DNA of 64,000 nucleotides, from the NCBI GenBank assembly GCA_900608495.1, contig UWYT01000178.1, positions 1 to 64,000 on the forward strand, read 5' to 3'. Every line of letters begins with the position of its first letter. The first letter of the stretch is position 1. The notes under the pieces were generated by a model. The model had not been told where the DNA came from. It searched no databases and saw only the letters and a list, made by a program, of their open reading frames with translations. The stretch comes from Olavius algarvensis spirochete endosymbiont. GTDB lineage: Bacteria > Spirochaetota > Spirochaetia > DSM-2461. Below, in pieces: positions 52,304 to 61,802 of the stretch. The position numbers and the translations under genes were made by a program.

Positions 52304-54596
52304 TATTCCGACTACTGATGTGGAAATGATATTTTCTGTCAGCGAACTGACAGAACCATTTCTTCATAGTCAAGATATACGCGGCTTCCTCTCACGAGTA
52401 GTGCACGTTGTCAGTCATCACATGCAAACCGATGTTTGTTCAATATTTCTCTATAACGAAGAAGAAAACCATCTAGTTCTAGAAGCAACGGAGGGATTAA
52501 ATCCGCAGATGGTTGGAACTTTGACACTTGCTTGGGGAGAAGGACTGACAGGACTGGCGCTTAAAGAGCTGCGGCCTATAAGTGAAGGCCGAGGTGTCGA
52601 CAATCCATACTTCAAATTCGTCCCGGAAAGCGGTGAGGGTAAATTCGAATCGTTTCTCGCGGTACCCATAATCCGGGGTATACGTCGTGTGGGAGTTATG
52701 GTACTGCAGGATGAGAGAGGTTCGCGATTCAGCAAATCAGATGTTCGAGCACTTCAAGCAATAGCAGCCCAGCTTGCGGCCACTATAGAGGATGCGATGC
52801 TTCTGATATCCTTGTCAGAGAAGAAAAAAACACCCAGGGTCACACCACTGCCGAGCAAGCTTATAAGAGGTACACAGGTAGTTGAGGGAGTGGTACTGGG
52901 CCGCGCATATCAAGTACAGGAATCAGATTCTGAAAACAACCAGCCTACCGATCAGAGGAATTCCTATGGCAAAACAATAGACGACTTCAACAATGCAATT
53001 GCCCAAACTGAGGAACAATTGGAACAACTGCAAAAACGGCTTGAAGAGGAATTGGCCGACGTCGCTTCCCTGATATTCAGTGCACATCTCCTGATGCTCA
53101 GAGACGAAGGCTTCTCAGGCGAAATGGCAAATCAAATCGGAAACGGGTTGGACCCAAGTCAAGCCGTGAAGCAGGTAACCGACAACTATACAAGAATTTT
53201 CGCATCAAGCAGCAATCCTCGAATGAAAGAAAAGGTTTTGGATATAAAAGATTTAAAACACAGAATACTTGAAAATCTCCTATCCGATAAAAGCGAACAT
53301 GGGGGAGGGTATCATGGTCAGATAATCATCACAAACGAACTATTACCGTCGGAATTATTGAAACTCGCCACGCAAAATGCCGCAGGGTTAGTTTTATATG
53401 GAAGTGGTGTTACGGCTCACGTGAGCGTTCTGGCCAGTTCCCTGCAGATTCCACTCATATGTACCAGCGACGAGAGTGTTCTTCTAATCCCTTCGAATAC
53501 CTCCCTGATTCTGGATGCGATACAGGGCACATTGATAGTTCAACCGGACAATTCCACCACCAGCCGTGTGAAACAATTCATAGAAGCTTCGAAAGGAATT
53601 GGGGAACTTGAGAAATACGTTCAACCTGAAACACAAAGCCTTGACGGTCAACGAATTCATTTAAGAGCCGCGGTGAATTTGCTTTCAGATTTAGACTTAT
53701 CCAAACGCTTGAAGGCAGAGGGAATAGGGCTCTATAGAAGTGAATTCCCATTCCTGGTTCGTAGCGACTTCCCTTCGGAGGAGGAACAATACCGAATATA
53801 CAAGAAGGTTGTAGAGGGATTAGACAACCCAGTGGTAACCTTGCGAACGCTAGATGTGGGCGGCGATAAGATTCTAAGCTACATCCCTGATTCCGATGAG
53901 GCCAATCCTTTTCTCGGCCTCAGATCAATCCGCTTCCTTCTGGAAAACAAGAAGGTTTTCATTGGCCAATTAAAAGCAATGATTCGGGCAAGCAGGAATA
54001 AAAGAATTCGCATTCTATTCCCTTTAATCTCATCAGTTGATGATTTTAAAAATGCGAGAAGGATGGTTTTAAAAAGCTTAAGTTTTCTGAAACGCGATGG
54101 TTTCGAAGGCTCTCTACTGCCCAAACTTGGAGCGATGATTGAGCTGCCTTCCGCCGTGGAGATGGCTCCTGAATTGGCAAGGGTAGCCGATTTTCTTTCC
54201 CTGGGTACCAACGATTTAGTGCAATACACCTTGGGAGTCGATCGAACCAATGAAAAAGTTGCCGATCTCTTTGATATCAGACATCCAGCAGTCCTTCGAG
54301 CGGTCAAACGAGTTAGCGATGCCGCGAAAGAAGCTTCTTGTCCGCTGTCGGTATGTGGCATCATGACCAAAGATCCGCGTACCGTTTATTACATGATAGG
54401 CCTTGGTATTAGAGATTTCACGATGGAACCTGCAGCAATTCCGGGCATGCAGAAATCAGTTTCCGAAATGGATACTCGAAAAGCAAGTGAAGATGCAAAA
54501 AAAATCTCCAGCCTTGGCACAATCAAAGAAATACACGAATTCACGGACAATCTAAAACTAAATCGCACCGGCCTTGCCGGAGATATCACTATTTAA
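52296..54596 (+). CDS. ptsP: PEP-protein phosphotransferase PtsP (EI-Ntr) with GAF domain
   Basis: 766 residues. GAF sensor domain (about 20-165: FLSRVVHVVSHHMQTDVCSIFLY, LTGLALKELRPI), PEP-utiliser N-domain (about 195-330), phosphohistidine swivel (GSGVTAHVSVLAS with the His), and the TIM barrel (GIGLYRSEFPFL, LRTLDVGGDK, GTNDLVQYTLGVDR, CGIMTKDP with the Cys). It starts a nitrogen-type phosphorelay by taking phosphate from PEP to HPr/NPr. The swivel motif TAHVS differs from TSHxA but keeps the His. No npr or EIIA gene is in the window. Confidence 0.92.
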   Translation: MSDIPTTDVEMIFSVSELTEPFLHSQDIRGFLSRVVHVVSHHMQTDVCSIFLYNEEENHLVLEATEGLNPQMVGTLTLAWGEGLTGLALKELRPISEGRGVDNPYFKFVPESGEGKFESFLAVPIIRGIRRVGVMVLQDERGSRFSKSDVRALQAIAAQLAATIEDAMLLISLSEKKKTPRVTPLPSKLIRGTQVVEGVVLGRAYQVQESDSENNQPTDQRNSYGKTIDDFNNAIAQTEEQLEQLQKRLEEELADVASLIFSAHLLMLRDEGFSGEMANQIGNGLDPSQAVKQVTDNYTRIFASSSNPRMKEKVLDIKDLKHRILENLLSDKSEHGGGYHGQIIITNELLPSELLKLATQNAAGLVLYGSGVTAHVSVLASSLQIPLICTSDESVLLIPSNTSLILDAIQGTLIVQPDNSTTSRVKQFIEASKGIGELEKYVQPETQSLDGQRIHLRAAVNLLSDLDLSKRLKAEGIGLYRSEFPFLVRSDFPSEEEQYRIYKKVVEGLDNPVVTLRTLDVGGDKILSYIPDSDEANPFLGLRSIRFLLENKKVFIGQLKAMIRASRNKRIRILFPLISSVDDFKNARRMVLKSLSFLKRDGFEGSLLPKLGAMIELPSAVEMAPELARVADFLSLGTNDLVQYTLGVDRTNEKVADLFDIRHPAVLRAVKRVSDAAKEASCPLSVCGIMTKDPRTVYYMIGLGIRDFTMEPAAIPGMQKSVSEMDTRKASEDAKKISSLGTIKEIHEFTDNLKLNRTGLAGDITI

Positions 54597-54824
54597 GATA
54601 GGGAAGCGGAGGCAGCTTACTCATCGAAGCTTATCGATCGTGCAGTACGCGTGGTTGCATAGCACGAAATCGAGTGGGAATCGCAATGGTAAGATAGATA
54701 TCACTCCAACGTTCTCCTATAAGGAAATGGCTTACTCTCGGATCAGCAACGATGAGGATAATCGCTGCATAACAGGCTTATCGGTTTGTCTAGGCAGCAG
54801 TCGTGAAACAAGCTTAGTTTTCGC

Positions 54825-56663
54825 TCAAAACGCCCGGGCCGTAATTCGATTCAAACGAGTGGCGAAGCCTGTTGGGTCCTTGAGAGTCGCTCCTTCAACC
54901 AGCAGGGCCTGTTCATATAGAAGACGTGCCACATCATCCACCAGGCTCTTATCGTCGGAGTCAGCTAGCCCCTTAACCACTGGGTGATCGGGGTTTATTT
55001 CCAATATGAAGGTAGCCTCGGGGATATCTTTCTGGCCCATAGCTTGTAGCATCTGCCTTAGCTGTGCCGACGGATCGCCTTCGCTCGAAACCAGACAACT
55101 CGGAGCATCGGACAGGCGTGTCGAGCCAACAACATCTTTGACAGACTCACCGAGAACCTTCTTTATTTTCTTAAGGACAGGTTCAGCAGTTTTCTCCCTT
55201 TTCTTATCATCATCAGTTTTTAAATCGTCAAGCGCTCCGGAGCGGTTTATTGCCTTCATTTCCAATTTCTTATATGGGCCAATCATTGGAGTTATGATTT
55301 CATCAATTTCATCCGACATGAAAAGGACTTCAAAACCTTTCTCCTTATATGCCGCTAACAGGGGAGATTTCCGAAGCGTTTCCTCGTTCTCCCCTATCAG
55401 GTAATAGATGGTTTTCTGATTTTCAGGCATTCTGTTTCTGTAAGCCTCAAGGCTAGTCCATCCTTCAATCGCAGTAGATTTATACCTAACGAGTTCAAGA
55501 AGATCGTCCTTGTGAGCCCAATCCGAGTAGAGCCCTTCTTTTAGAGGGCGATTATACTGCTCAATGAATTCCACGTACTTCTTCTCATTTTCAGAAAGCT
55601 TTTTGAATTCAGCCAACAATTTCTTTACCGAAGCCTCTCGAATATTCACCATAATCTTGTTCTGCTGAAGTGTTTCTCTGCTAACATTCAGCGGGAGATC
55701 TTCGGAATCAATTACACCACGCACAAATCTCAAATACACAGGGAGAAGTTCTTTATTGTCATCTGTAATGAATACTCGTTTCACATAGAGTTTCACACCG
55801 GGTTTATAATCTGCCTGAAACATGTCTATAGGCGCTTTTTGGGGAACGAAGAACAAAGTTGTATATTCCAGGGTTCCCTCTGCCTGTACATGAACGCGAA
55901 GCAAAAAATCGTCCGAATCGTGTGAAAACGTCTTGTAAAATTCATTATAGTCTTCAGTCTTCAACTCTGATTTTGGCCTCTTCCACAGTGCACTCGCCGA
56001 GTTAACACGTTCATCTTTTTTCTCTTCTTTTTTGTCGACCTTTTCCGTCCAATGGAGATGAATCGGGAAAGCAATGTGGTCTGAGTACTTTTTAATGATC
56101 GATTTTACCTTCCACTGCGAATCATACTCCTTGCCTGCTTCATTGAGTTTCAGTGTCACTGTAGTTCCCTGGGTTTCCCTCTCAGTCTCCTCGATGGTAA
56201 ACCCAGATTCCCCATTACTAGTCCACTTCCATGCCTTATCATCACCGGTCTTCCTTGAAACTACCTCAACAGAGCTGGCCACCATAAAACAAGAATAGAA
56301 GCCAACACCAAATTGACCAATCAAATTGGAATCCTTTTTTGCATCGCCGGTTAGTTCTTCCATGAAATTCCTAGTTCCGGAACGAGCGATTGTACCAAGT
56401 GAATCAGCCAAATCTGATCCGTTCATGCCAATTCCATTATCTTCAATAACAAGGATTTCCTCTTTCTCACCGATTCGTATGTCAATTCGAGGTTTGAAAT
56501 CCAATCCTTTCAGAGCGTCATCGGTCAATGTCAAATACTTGAGCCTGTCAAGTGCGTCGGATGAATTTGAAATTAGCTCCCTAAGAAAAATCTCATTATG
56601 AGAATAAAGGGAATGTATTAGTAAATTAAGAAGTTGACTAACCTCTGTTTTAAATTTTTTCAT
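54825..56663 (-). CDS. htpG: Chaperone protein HtpG (Hsp90)
   Basis: 612 residues. KFKTEVSQLLNLLIHSLYSHNEIFLRELISNSSDALDRL start, ATP-site motifs DNGIGMNGSDL, GTIARSGT and LIGQFGVGFYSCFMVA, and the middle/C-terminal domains VSRETLQQNKIM and DEIITPMIG. The acidic C-terminal MEEVD of eukaryotic Hsp90 is absent, as usual in bacteria. It remodels stressed proteins with ATP. A ribosome-binding site AGGAAG is close to the ATG. It converges with ptsP across 228 bases with no gene in between. Confidence 0.96.
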   Translation of the reverse strand: MKKFKTEVSQLLNLLIHSLYSHNEIFLRELISNSSDALDRLKYLTLTDDALKGLDFKPRIDIRIGEKEEILVIEDNGIGMNGSDLADSLGTIARSGTRNFMEELTGDAKKDSNLIGQFGVGFYSCFMVASSVEVVSRKTGDDKAWKWTSNGESGFTIEETERETQGTTVTLKLNEAGKEYDSQWKVKSIIKKYSDHIAFPIHLHWTEKVDKKEEKKDERVNSASALWKRPKSELKTEDYNEFYKTFSHDSDDFLLRVHVQAEGTLEYTTLFFVPQKAPIDMFQADYKPGVKLYVKRVFITDDNKELLPVYLRFVRGVIDSEDLPLNVSRETLQQNKIMVNIREASVKKLLAEFKKLSENEKKYVEFIEQYNRPLKEGLYSDWAHKDDLLELVRYKSTAIEGWTSLEAYRNRMPENQKTIYYLIGENEETLRKSPLLAAYKEKGFEVLFMSDEIDEIITPMIGPYKKLEMKAINRSGALDDLKTDDDKKREKTAEPVLKKIKKVLGESVKDVVGSTRLSDAPSCLVSSEGDPSAQLRQMLQAMGQKDIPEATFILEINPDHPVVKGLADSDDKSLVDDVARLLYEQALLVEGATLKDPTGFATRLNRITARAF

Positions 56664-56794
56664 GCGGCTTCCTCATAAACAGAATGGGATTGCTACTCAA
56701 TAAAATACTAAGCAGCTCGTGCTATCGACAAGTAATAGAGTTTCATCCTTTGTAAACAAGCGCACAGCGCTGTTCGGATAAACAGTATCACCCC

Positions 56795-56822
56795 TTGCCG
56801 GTTTGCTGTATTGCGATATGAT
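56795..56822 (+). promoter_or_regulatory. Candidate promoter for CNNM/CorC gene
   Basis: TTGCCG at 56795-56800 and TATGAT at 56817-56822 with a 16-base spacer lie 46 bases before the CNNM ATG. The -10 is close to consensus; it is the best pair in the divergent gap with htpG. Confidence 0.4.
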
Positions 56823-56867
56823 GGACGATATGAAACAATCGCACTTCCAAATCAGTGATAAAAACTA

Positions 56868-58112
56868 ATGCTACTCTGGTCTGTTTTATCCCTTCCAATA
56901 CTGTTAATACTATCCGCATACTTCTCGTCGGTGGAAACAGCGTTTACCTCGCTCACCCCTGGTCAGATTAATTCTCTGGCAGAGAACCGCGGTAAACGCG
57001 GCCTATTGGTAAAGAAACTTACCGAGCGACACGACATCCTGTTAACTACACTCCTGATTGGAAATAATCTAGCTAACTTAGGTGCGTCCGCGCTGACAAC
57101 TGCAATGACGATCAGGCTGTTTGGTAAAATCTATGTGGCCGCGGCTACGGGAGTACTAACCCTAACTGTTCTGGTGTTCTGTGAGGTTTCGCCGAAGCAG
57201 ATTGCGCTGGTAGCCAATGAAACCCTCTGTCTAATAAGTGCTCGCTTGATAAACTTACTATCGATAGTCCTAAGACCCTTTATTTGGATAGTATCCTCCG
57301 TTAGTCGAGGCATCACCTTATTATTTGTGGGCAGCAAGCGGAGAGAGATTACACTTGAACAACTCTTGCATCATGTGAAAGTGGCAGAAGGCCAGGGGGT
57401 AGTGGAATCCTATGAAGAGGAAATGGTGAGAAACGTGTTTCGTATCAACGACACCCCCGTCAAGGCCATTATGACACACAGAACAGAGTTATTCATGATG
57501 AATGAAAACACAACCGTTCAAGATGCAGCCTACCTATTTGTTGACTCGGGACATACGAGAGCACCAGTGTTAAACGGCGATTTAGAACATGTATCCGGGA
57601 TTGTAACCCTATTCGACTTAGTTAGAGCTCTGAGGAAGCGCCCCCGCGCTTCGATTAAAACGATTTCCAAATCGCCCTATCTGGTTCCTGGAACCATGAA
57701 AGCTCACGAACTATACTTTCGCCTGAGGTCTGAACCGATTCAAATGGCAATAGTGCTTGACGAATACGGCGGTCTCGACGGCATTGTAACTCGAGAAGAT
57801 ATCATAGAGGAAATTTTCGGAAAATTTCTTGATGAGAGGGCAAACCCAAGCGCCAATCCGATCAGCGAACAGCCAGACGGCTCCTGGATTATCCAAGGAG
57901 ACACAGATTTCTACGACCTAAGCGATATACTCGGACTGGAATTGAAACACGACAGCCGGACCAACACAATTGGAGGTTATCTTCTGGAAAAGAGTGGTAA
58001 CATACCTGTACAGGGTACTGTAATCGAACTTGGGGAGGGACAGTACACTATTTTGAGAACCCGAAATAAGAGAATAGTTTCAGTTCGCTTCAAGCCGATA
58101 GATAATGATTAG
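56868..58112 (+). CDS. CNNM/CorC-HlyC family membrane protein
   Basis: 414 residues. DUF21/CNNM membrane domain with four helices (about 1-175; SSVETAFTSL, LLIGNNLANLGASAL), two CBS motifs (about 190-315; IMTHRTELFMMNENTTVQDA and VLDEYGGLDGIVTREDIIEEIFG), and a C-terminal CorC_HlyC domain (about 335-410). CNNM proteins export or regulate Mg2+ (or Co2+) with CBS domains sensing nucleotides. The older label hemolysin is not functional evidence. ATG 56868 has its own promoter candidate. Confidence 0.9.
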   Translation: MLLWSVLSLPILLILSAYFSSVETAFTSLTPGQINSLAENRGKRGLLVKKLTERHDILLTTLLIGNNLANLGASALTTAMTIRLFGKIYVAAATGVLTLTVLVFCEVSPKQIALVANETLCLISARLINLLSIVLRPFIWIVSSVSRGITLLFVGSKRREITLEQLLHHVKVAEGQGVVESYEEEMVRNVFRINDTPVKAIMTHRTELFMMNENTTVQDAAYLFVDSGHTRAPVLNGDLEHVSGIVTLFDLVRALRKRPRASIKTISKSPYLVPGTMKAHELYFRLRSEPIQMAIVLDEYGGLDGIVTREDIIEEIFGKFLDERANPSANPISEQPDGSWIIQGDTDFYDLSDILGLELKHDSRTNTIGGYLLEKSGNIPVQGTVIELGEGQYTILRTRNKRIVSVRFKPIDND

Positions 58113-58253
58113 GCGCATGTCGAAAACCGTGTCACAGAAAGCTAGGCTGGGCAAGAATCAAGCAACACCAGCTATCAAAGTTTAGGCTAACAGCTTCCCT
58201 AAAAATTTCCACAGTTGCTTTCCGCCAAGCAAATCATTATCTTACTCCCTACA

Positions 58254-59123
58254 ATGATACAAACACCCCTAACTCTTGAACATCAGGGAATAATCAGCAA
58301 AAAACTCGATGCTGTCGAAGTACAGCTTTCCGAATGCTCCTATTCAAACCTCTATCTCTTTCGCGACAGACACGAGTACCATACAGTGGAAACTCCTCAT
58401 GGCTTCTTCATCTCCGGCGTAACCTACGACGGAAAAAAATATTTAATGCCAATGGCCAGTCCGGATAAAACTAACGAAGACTGTTTCAACGAACTGAAGA
58501 ATTTACTTTGCACTCGCAACTGGGATTTCCTGTTTCCAATTCCTCAAGCTTGGCTCGAGTGCTTCGACGAAAATGAGTTCATCATAAGCAGCAATCCCGA
58601 TGACACCGATTATCTTTACACTACCGAAAAATTCAAAACCTACCCGGGTAAGTCAATGCATAAAAAAAAGAATCTACTAAATCAATTTTTGAACAACAAC
58701 GAATCCCAACTGATTCCCCTGAGCAGTGATATGAAATCACATGCCAAGGAAATCCTCGAACAGTGGCAGAAGGATAGTCCTCAGAAATTCTATCAAAACG
58801 ACTTTTCTCAGTGCGCGGAAGCCATAGAGAAATATCAAACCCTTAATCTAACCTCTGCCCTGGCTTACGCCAACGGGAAACCCATCGGATTGATCATCGG
58901 TGAACCTTTGAACAAAGATACCTTCGTAATCCATTTTGCCAAGGCCAACACCGAAGTCAAAGGTGTCTATCAATACCTGTTCAGTCAATTCGCCCGCGAT
59001 TTCTGCCCGGATTATCAATACATGAACCTTGAGCAAGACCTCGGCAATGCAAGTCTCAGGAAAACGAAAATTTCATACCGTCCCGATTTGATGGTTCAAA
59101 AATTCCGAGTCAGCATCAAATGA
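58254..59123 (+). CDS. DUF2156 family protein, GNAT-type acyltransferase-like
   Basis: 289 residues. LYLFRDRHEYHTVET, then DYLYTTEKFKTYPGKSMHKKKNLLNQFLNNN, and AYANGKPIGLIIGEPLNKDTFVIHFAKAN fit DUF2156, the acyltransferase fold of phosphatidylglycerol lysyltransferase C-terminal domains, without the membrane part. Aminoacyl or acyl transfer to lipid or protein is the family inference; the substrate is unknown. ATG 58254 is chosen over an in-frame TTG 58215; no strong ribosome-binding site. A tandem repeat begins 6 bases after the stop. Confidence 0.75.
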   Translation: MIQTPLTLEHQGIISKKLDAVEVQLSECSYSNLYLFRDRHEYHTVETPHGFFISGVTYDGKKYLMPMASPDKTNEDCFNELKNLLCTRNWDFLFPIPQAWLECFDENEFIISSNPDDTDYLYTTEKFKTYPGKSMHKKKNLLNQFLNNNESQLIPLSSDMKSHAKEILEQWQKDSPQKFYQNDFSQCAEAIEKYQTLNLTSALAYANGKPIGLIIGEPLNKDTFVIHFAKANTEVKGVYQYLFSQFARDFCPDYQYMNLEQDLGNASLRKTKISYRPDLMVQKFRVSIK

Positions 59124-59128
59124 CCTTA

Positions 59129-59164
59129 TAGCGTCCCAAATAGCGTCCCAAATAGCGTCCCAAA
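59129..59164. repeat. Three tandem 12-bp repeats after DUF2156 gene
   Basis: TAGCGTCCCAAA repeats three times without gaps, starting 5 bases after the DUF2156 stop. It shares the core CGTCCCAA with the repeat at 42311. The rest of the 179-base gap to the zinc ATPase contains no gene. Confidence 0.92.
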
Positions 59165-59302
59165 TGAAACCGCTCTCCATTCACAGTTTCTAAAACCCCG
59201 GGTTAAATCAATGCACTGCCTGAAGCGCGCCGGCCTCCTCACCATCCAATCCAGGCGTCTAAGCCCAGTCCGGCACCAGACTTTGTTTTTTCACAAACTC
59301 AG

Positions 59303-61291
59303 TCAAGTAGTTTTATCGAGCGTAGATTTCGATGCGAGTATCCGGAGCGAATTTAAAACCGCAAGTATTGTAACGCCCACATCGCCAATAACAGCCATCC
59401 ACATTGGCAATTCAGCAAAGACTCCAAGCGCCATAAAAGCTGATTTCACTATCAATGCAAAGCCAATATTGGCAATCACAACGCGCCTAGTGAAACGCGC
59501 CAACTTGATTAGCCGTGGAACCCTTCTCGCATCATCATCCATCAATATCACATCGGCCGCTTTAACTGCCAAATCCGTACTTGAACTACCCATCGCCATT
59601 CCCACGTCAGCCCTAAGAATTGAAGGTGCATCGTTCAATCCGTCGCCAACAAATGCCACCTTCATTCCCCTTGGAACCGCTAAAAGCAGTTTCTCTAGAG
59701 CCGACATCTTGTCCTTTGGGCTTAGCTCAGCTCGAAAATCTTCGATTCCAACCAATTTCGCCAATCCAGCAACGTTATCCCGGCGATCGCCACTGAAAAT
59801 AACCACACGTTTCATTCCCAGCCTCCATAGCTCAGCTACTGCGCCGATGCTACTCCCTTTAACCGAGTCGTACAGAATAAGATGGCCCGCATATTCTCCA
59901 TCAACTGCCACATGAACAACCGTACCATCCTGAGTGGGTTCCGATGCGACAATTCCCCTGCGCTTCAAATGCTCCGCATTCCCGGCAACTATTTTTCTCC
60001 CTCCCAGAGTGGCAAGCACCCCATATCCCTTAATCTCTCTGAACGAATCACCACTCATCTCTTCGGTCATAGTCCCGAAATCACAGCCCCAACTCCTGGT
60101 ATAAGCCTCGGCATTCTTGGCAACCTTCTCCCACGCCACCTTCACCGATCGTGCAATCGGATGATTGGATGCAGAGAGAGTTCTAGCCGATAAGTTCAGG
60201 AAATCTCGCTCATCCCAGGCCTTCTCAGTAATCAGCGACTGAAGTCTGAATTTACCCTCCGTCAGGGTTCCGGTCTTATCAAATACTACAGTCCCAATTT
60301 TACTAAGTGCGTCCAGCACATCCGCGCCTCGGAGCAAGGACTTATCCCGCGAGGCCCTTCCGATGCCAGCAAAGTACGCCAACGGCACCGAAACAACCAA
60401 GGCACAGGGGCAGGAGATAACTAAAAGAATCGTCGCTTTGTAAATAGAATCAGCAAAACTCCAGGTAGAAAGAAGGGGGATGACAATAGCGAGAAGCAAT
60501 GCCATTCCCACAACAACAGGTGTATAAACCGCCGCGAATTTGCTAAGCAACATTTCTGTTTTCGCTTTCCGAGAGGAGGCCACCTCCAGCAATTTCTCTA
60601 ACTTATAAATTGCACTCTCCGAAAAAATCCTTGAAACTCTGATTTCCAACCTGGAATCATGATTTATATAACCGGCACTCACTTCCCCACCAACTTCGAT
60701 TCTGCGCAAAGTTGACTCACCAGTAAGAGTGGAACTATCCATCCAGGATTCACCGTTAATAACCACGCCATCCAGTGGGATAGCATCCCCAGGAAGCACC
60801 TCAATAACACTTCCAACCGTCACTTTACTGGGATCAATCTCCCGAATGCCTTCGTTTTCTACAAGCCTGGCAGTATTGACCCGCAAATTCAGGGCATTCT
60901 GTATGGAATTTCTGGATTTCGAAACAGCATGTTTTTGTAAGTATTCGCCAACAGAATAGAACAGCATCACCGCGGCAGCTTCCAGGAATTCGCCAATCGC
61001 GAAAGCCCCAATAGTTGCCAGAGTCATCAAGAGGAGCTCATTCACAAACTTGCCGCGTCGCATTTTTTGCACAGCTCCGAATACAATCGGATAACCCGCC
61101 AACACGTAGGACGTCACGAAAAACATCCGATACACCCAAGGAATCTCAAGTTGCAAATTCTTAGCAAGAATACCCAAAACAAAGCAAAACAAAGAGAAGA
61201 TTAACCTCACCAGAATCCCACTCTTTCTCTCACCGGGTCTATTCTTGTCACAGCAGTCATTACAAACTGGTCTATTTATTGCGTCCTTCAT
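59303..61291 (-). CDS. P1B-type Zn/Cd/Pb-exporting ATPase (CadA/ZntA-like)
   Basis: 662 residues, eight membrane helices expected. The metal-path motif CPCALVVSVP is in TM6, the phospho-Asp is in DKTGTLTEG, TGES and the hinge GDGLNDAPSI are present. In the last helices NIGFALIVKSAF (Lys) and AVIGDVGVTILAVLNSLR (Asp) match the Zn/Cd/Pb (P1B-2) class. No HMA domain is present at the N-terminus; a short CNDCC cluster (Cys 10-14) may substitute. ATG at 61291 overlaps the ArsR gene by 20 bases. It pumps toxic divalent metals out of the cytoplasm. Confidence 0.93.
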   Translation of the reverse strand: MKDAINRPVCNDCCDKNRPGERKSGILVRLIFSLFCFVLGILAKNLQLEIPWVYRMFFVTSYVLAGYPIVFGAVQKMRRGKFVNELLLMTLATIGAFAIGEFLEAAAVMLFYSVGEYLQKHAVSKSRNSIQNALNLRVNTARLVENEGIREIDPSKVTVGSVIEVLPGDAIPLDGVVINGESWMDSSTLTGESTLRRIEVGGEVSAGYINHDSRLEIRVSRIFSESAIYKLEKLLEVASSRKAKTEMLLSKFAAVYTPVVVGMALLLAIVIPLLSTWSFADSIYKATILLVISCPCALVVSVPLAYFAGIGRASRDKSLLRGADVLDALSKIGTVVFDKTGTLTEGKFRLQSLITEKAWDERDFLNLSARTLSASNHPIARSVKVAWEKVAKNAEAYTRSWGCDFGTMTEEMSGDSFREIKGYGVLATLGGRKIVAGNAEHLKRRGIVASEPTQDGTVVHVAVDGEYAGHLILYDSVKGSSIGAVAELWRLGMKRVVIFSGDRRDNVAGLAKLVGIEDFRAELSPKDKMSALEKLLLAVPRGMKVAFVGDGLNDAPSILRADVGMAMGSSSTDLAVKAADVILMDDDARRVPRLIKLARFTRRVVIANIGFALIVKSAFMALGVFAELPMWMAVIGDVGVTILAVLNSLRILASKSTLDKTT

Positions 61292-61616
61292 TTATTTCCT
61301 TGCGGTGATCCACCGCCATTGTAATTAACCTCTCAACATGATGATCGTCCAAACAGTAGAAAACATGCCTGCCTTCACGCCTATATGCCACAAACTTCAT
61401 CACCTTCAGCAATCTAAGATGATGACTAATCGCGGAAAGACTCATGTTTAGAAGCATTGATAACTCGTGAACACAGAGTTCAGATTTCGAAAGCAATTGA
61501 AGAATACGGACACGGGTTTCATCGGCCATAATTTTGAAAAGCTCTGATAGTCCTTCAACCTCATGCAGGCAACCACGAAGCTCTTTGAGCTCTTCTTCAT
61601 GGGATATTTCGATCAC
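61272..61616 (-). CDS. ArsR/SmtB family zinc/cadmium-sensing repressor
   Basis: 114 residues with the ArsR winged helix (DETRVRILQLLSKSELCVHELSMLLNMSLSAISHHLRLLKVMKFV). The alpha5 metal site is intact: D-x-H, then H 11 later and E 3 beyond it, in DDHHVERLITMAVDHRKE, exactly the SmtB/CzrA spacing. Cys in ELCVHEL and RGCLHE could add an alpha3N site. It releases DNA when Zn or Cd binds and derepresses the ATPase it overlaps. A promoter with an overlapping palindrome lies upstream, as expected for autoregulation. Confidence 0.93.
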   Translation of the reverse strand: MIEISHEEELKELRGCLHEVEGLSELFKIMADETRVRILQLLSKSELCVHELSMLLNMSLSAISHHLRLLKVMKFVAYRREGRHVFYCLDDHHVERLITMAVDHRKEINEGRNK

Positions 61617-61661
61617 AATTTTTCTCCTTAATGTTTTTTAGCACACTTAAGCAATTATTTA

Positions 61662-61690
61662 ATTATGAATCATATTTGTCTTCATGTCAA
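61662..61690 (-). promoter_or_regulatory. Promoter and operator of arsR-cadA
   Basis: On the minus strand TTGACA, 17-base spacer, CATAAT is an excellent sigma-70 promoter about 50 bases before the ArsR ATG. An 11-bp palindrome TATGAATCATA (61664-61674) overlaps the -10 and spacer, the expected place for repressor binding. Confidence 0.65.
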
Positions 61691-61717
61691 CCCAAATTTC
61701 TTTGATTAAAAAGATTG

Positions 61718-61750
61718 TTGACATAGCATGTATTAACTCTTAAAGTTAAT
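61718..61750 (+). promoter_or_regulatory. Promoter and 19-bp palindromic operator of feoAB
   Basis: TTGACA (61718-61723), 17-base spacer, TAAAGT (61741-61746). A 19-bp perfect-arm palindrome, ATTAACT-N5-AGTTAAT at 61732-61750, covers the -10. Its length fits DtxR-family operators (such as the 19-bp DtxR box) more than the Fur GATAAT pattern. The divergent arsR promoter ends 28 bases away. Confidence 0.62.
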
Positions 61751-61802
61751 TGGGATTAATTTTATTAACCGGACGAACTTTTATGAAAGTCGTCTAATCC
61801 GA

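Noticed and set aside
59211-59915. 234-residue plus-strand frame opposite the zinc ATPase
   Set aside because: Antisense shadow; the ATPase motifs on the other strand are complete.
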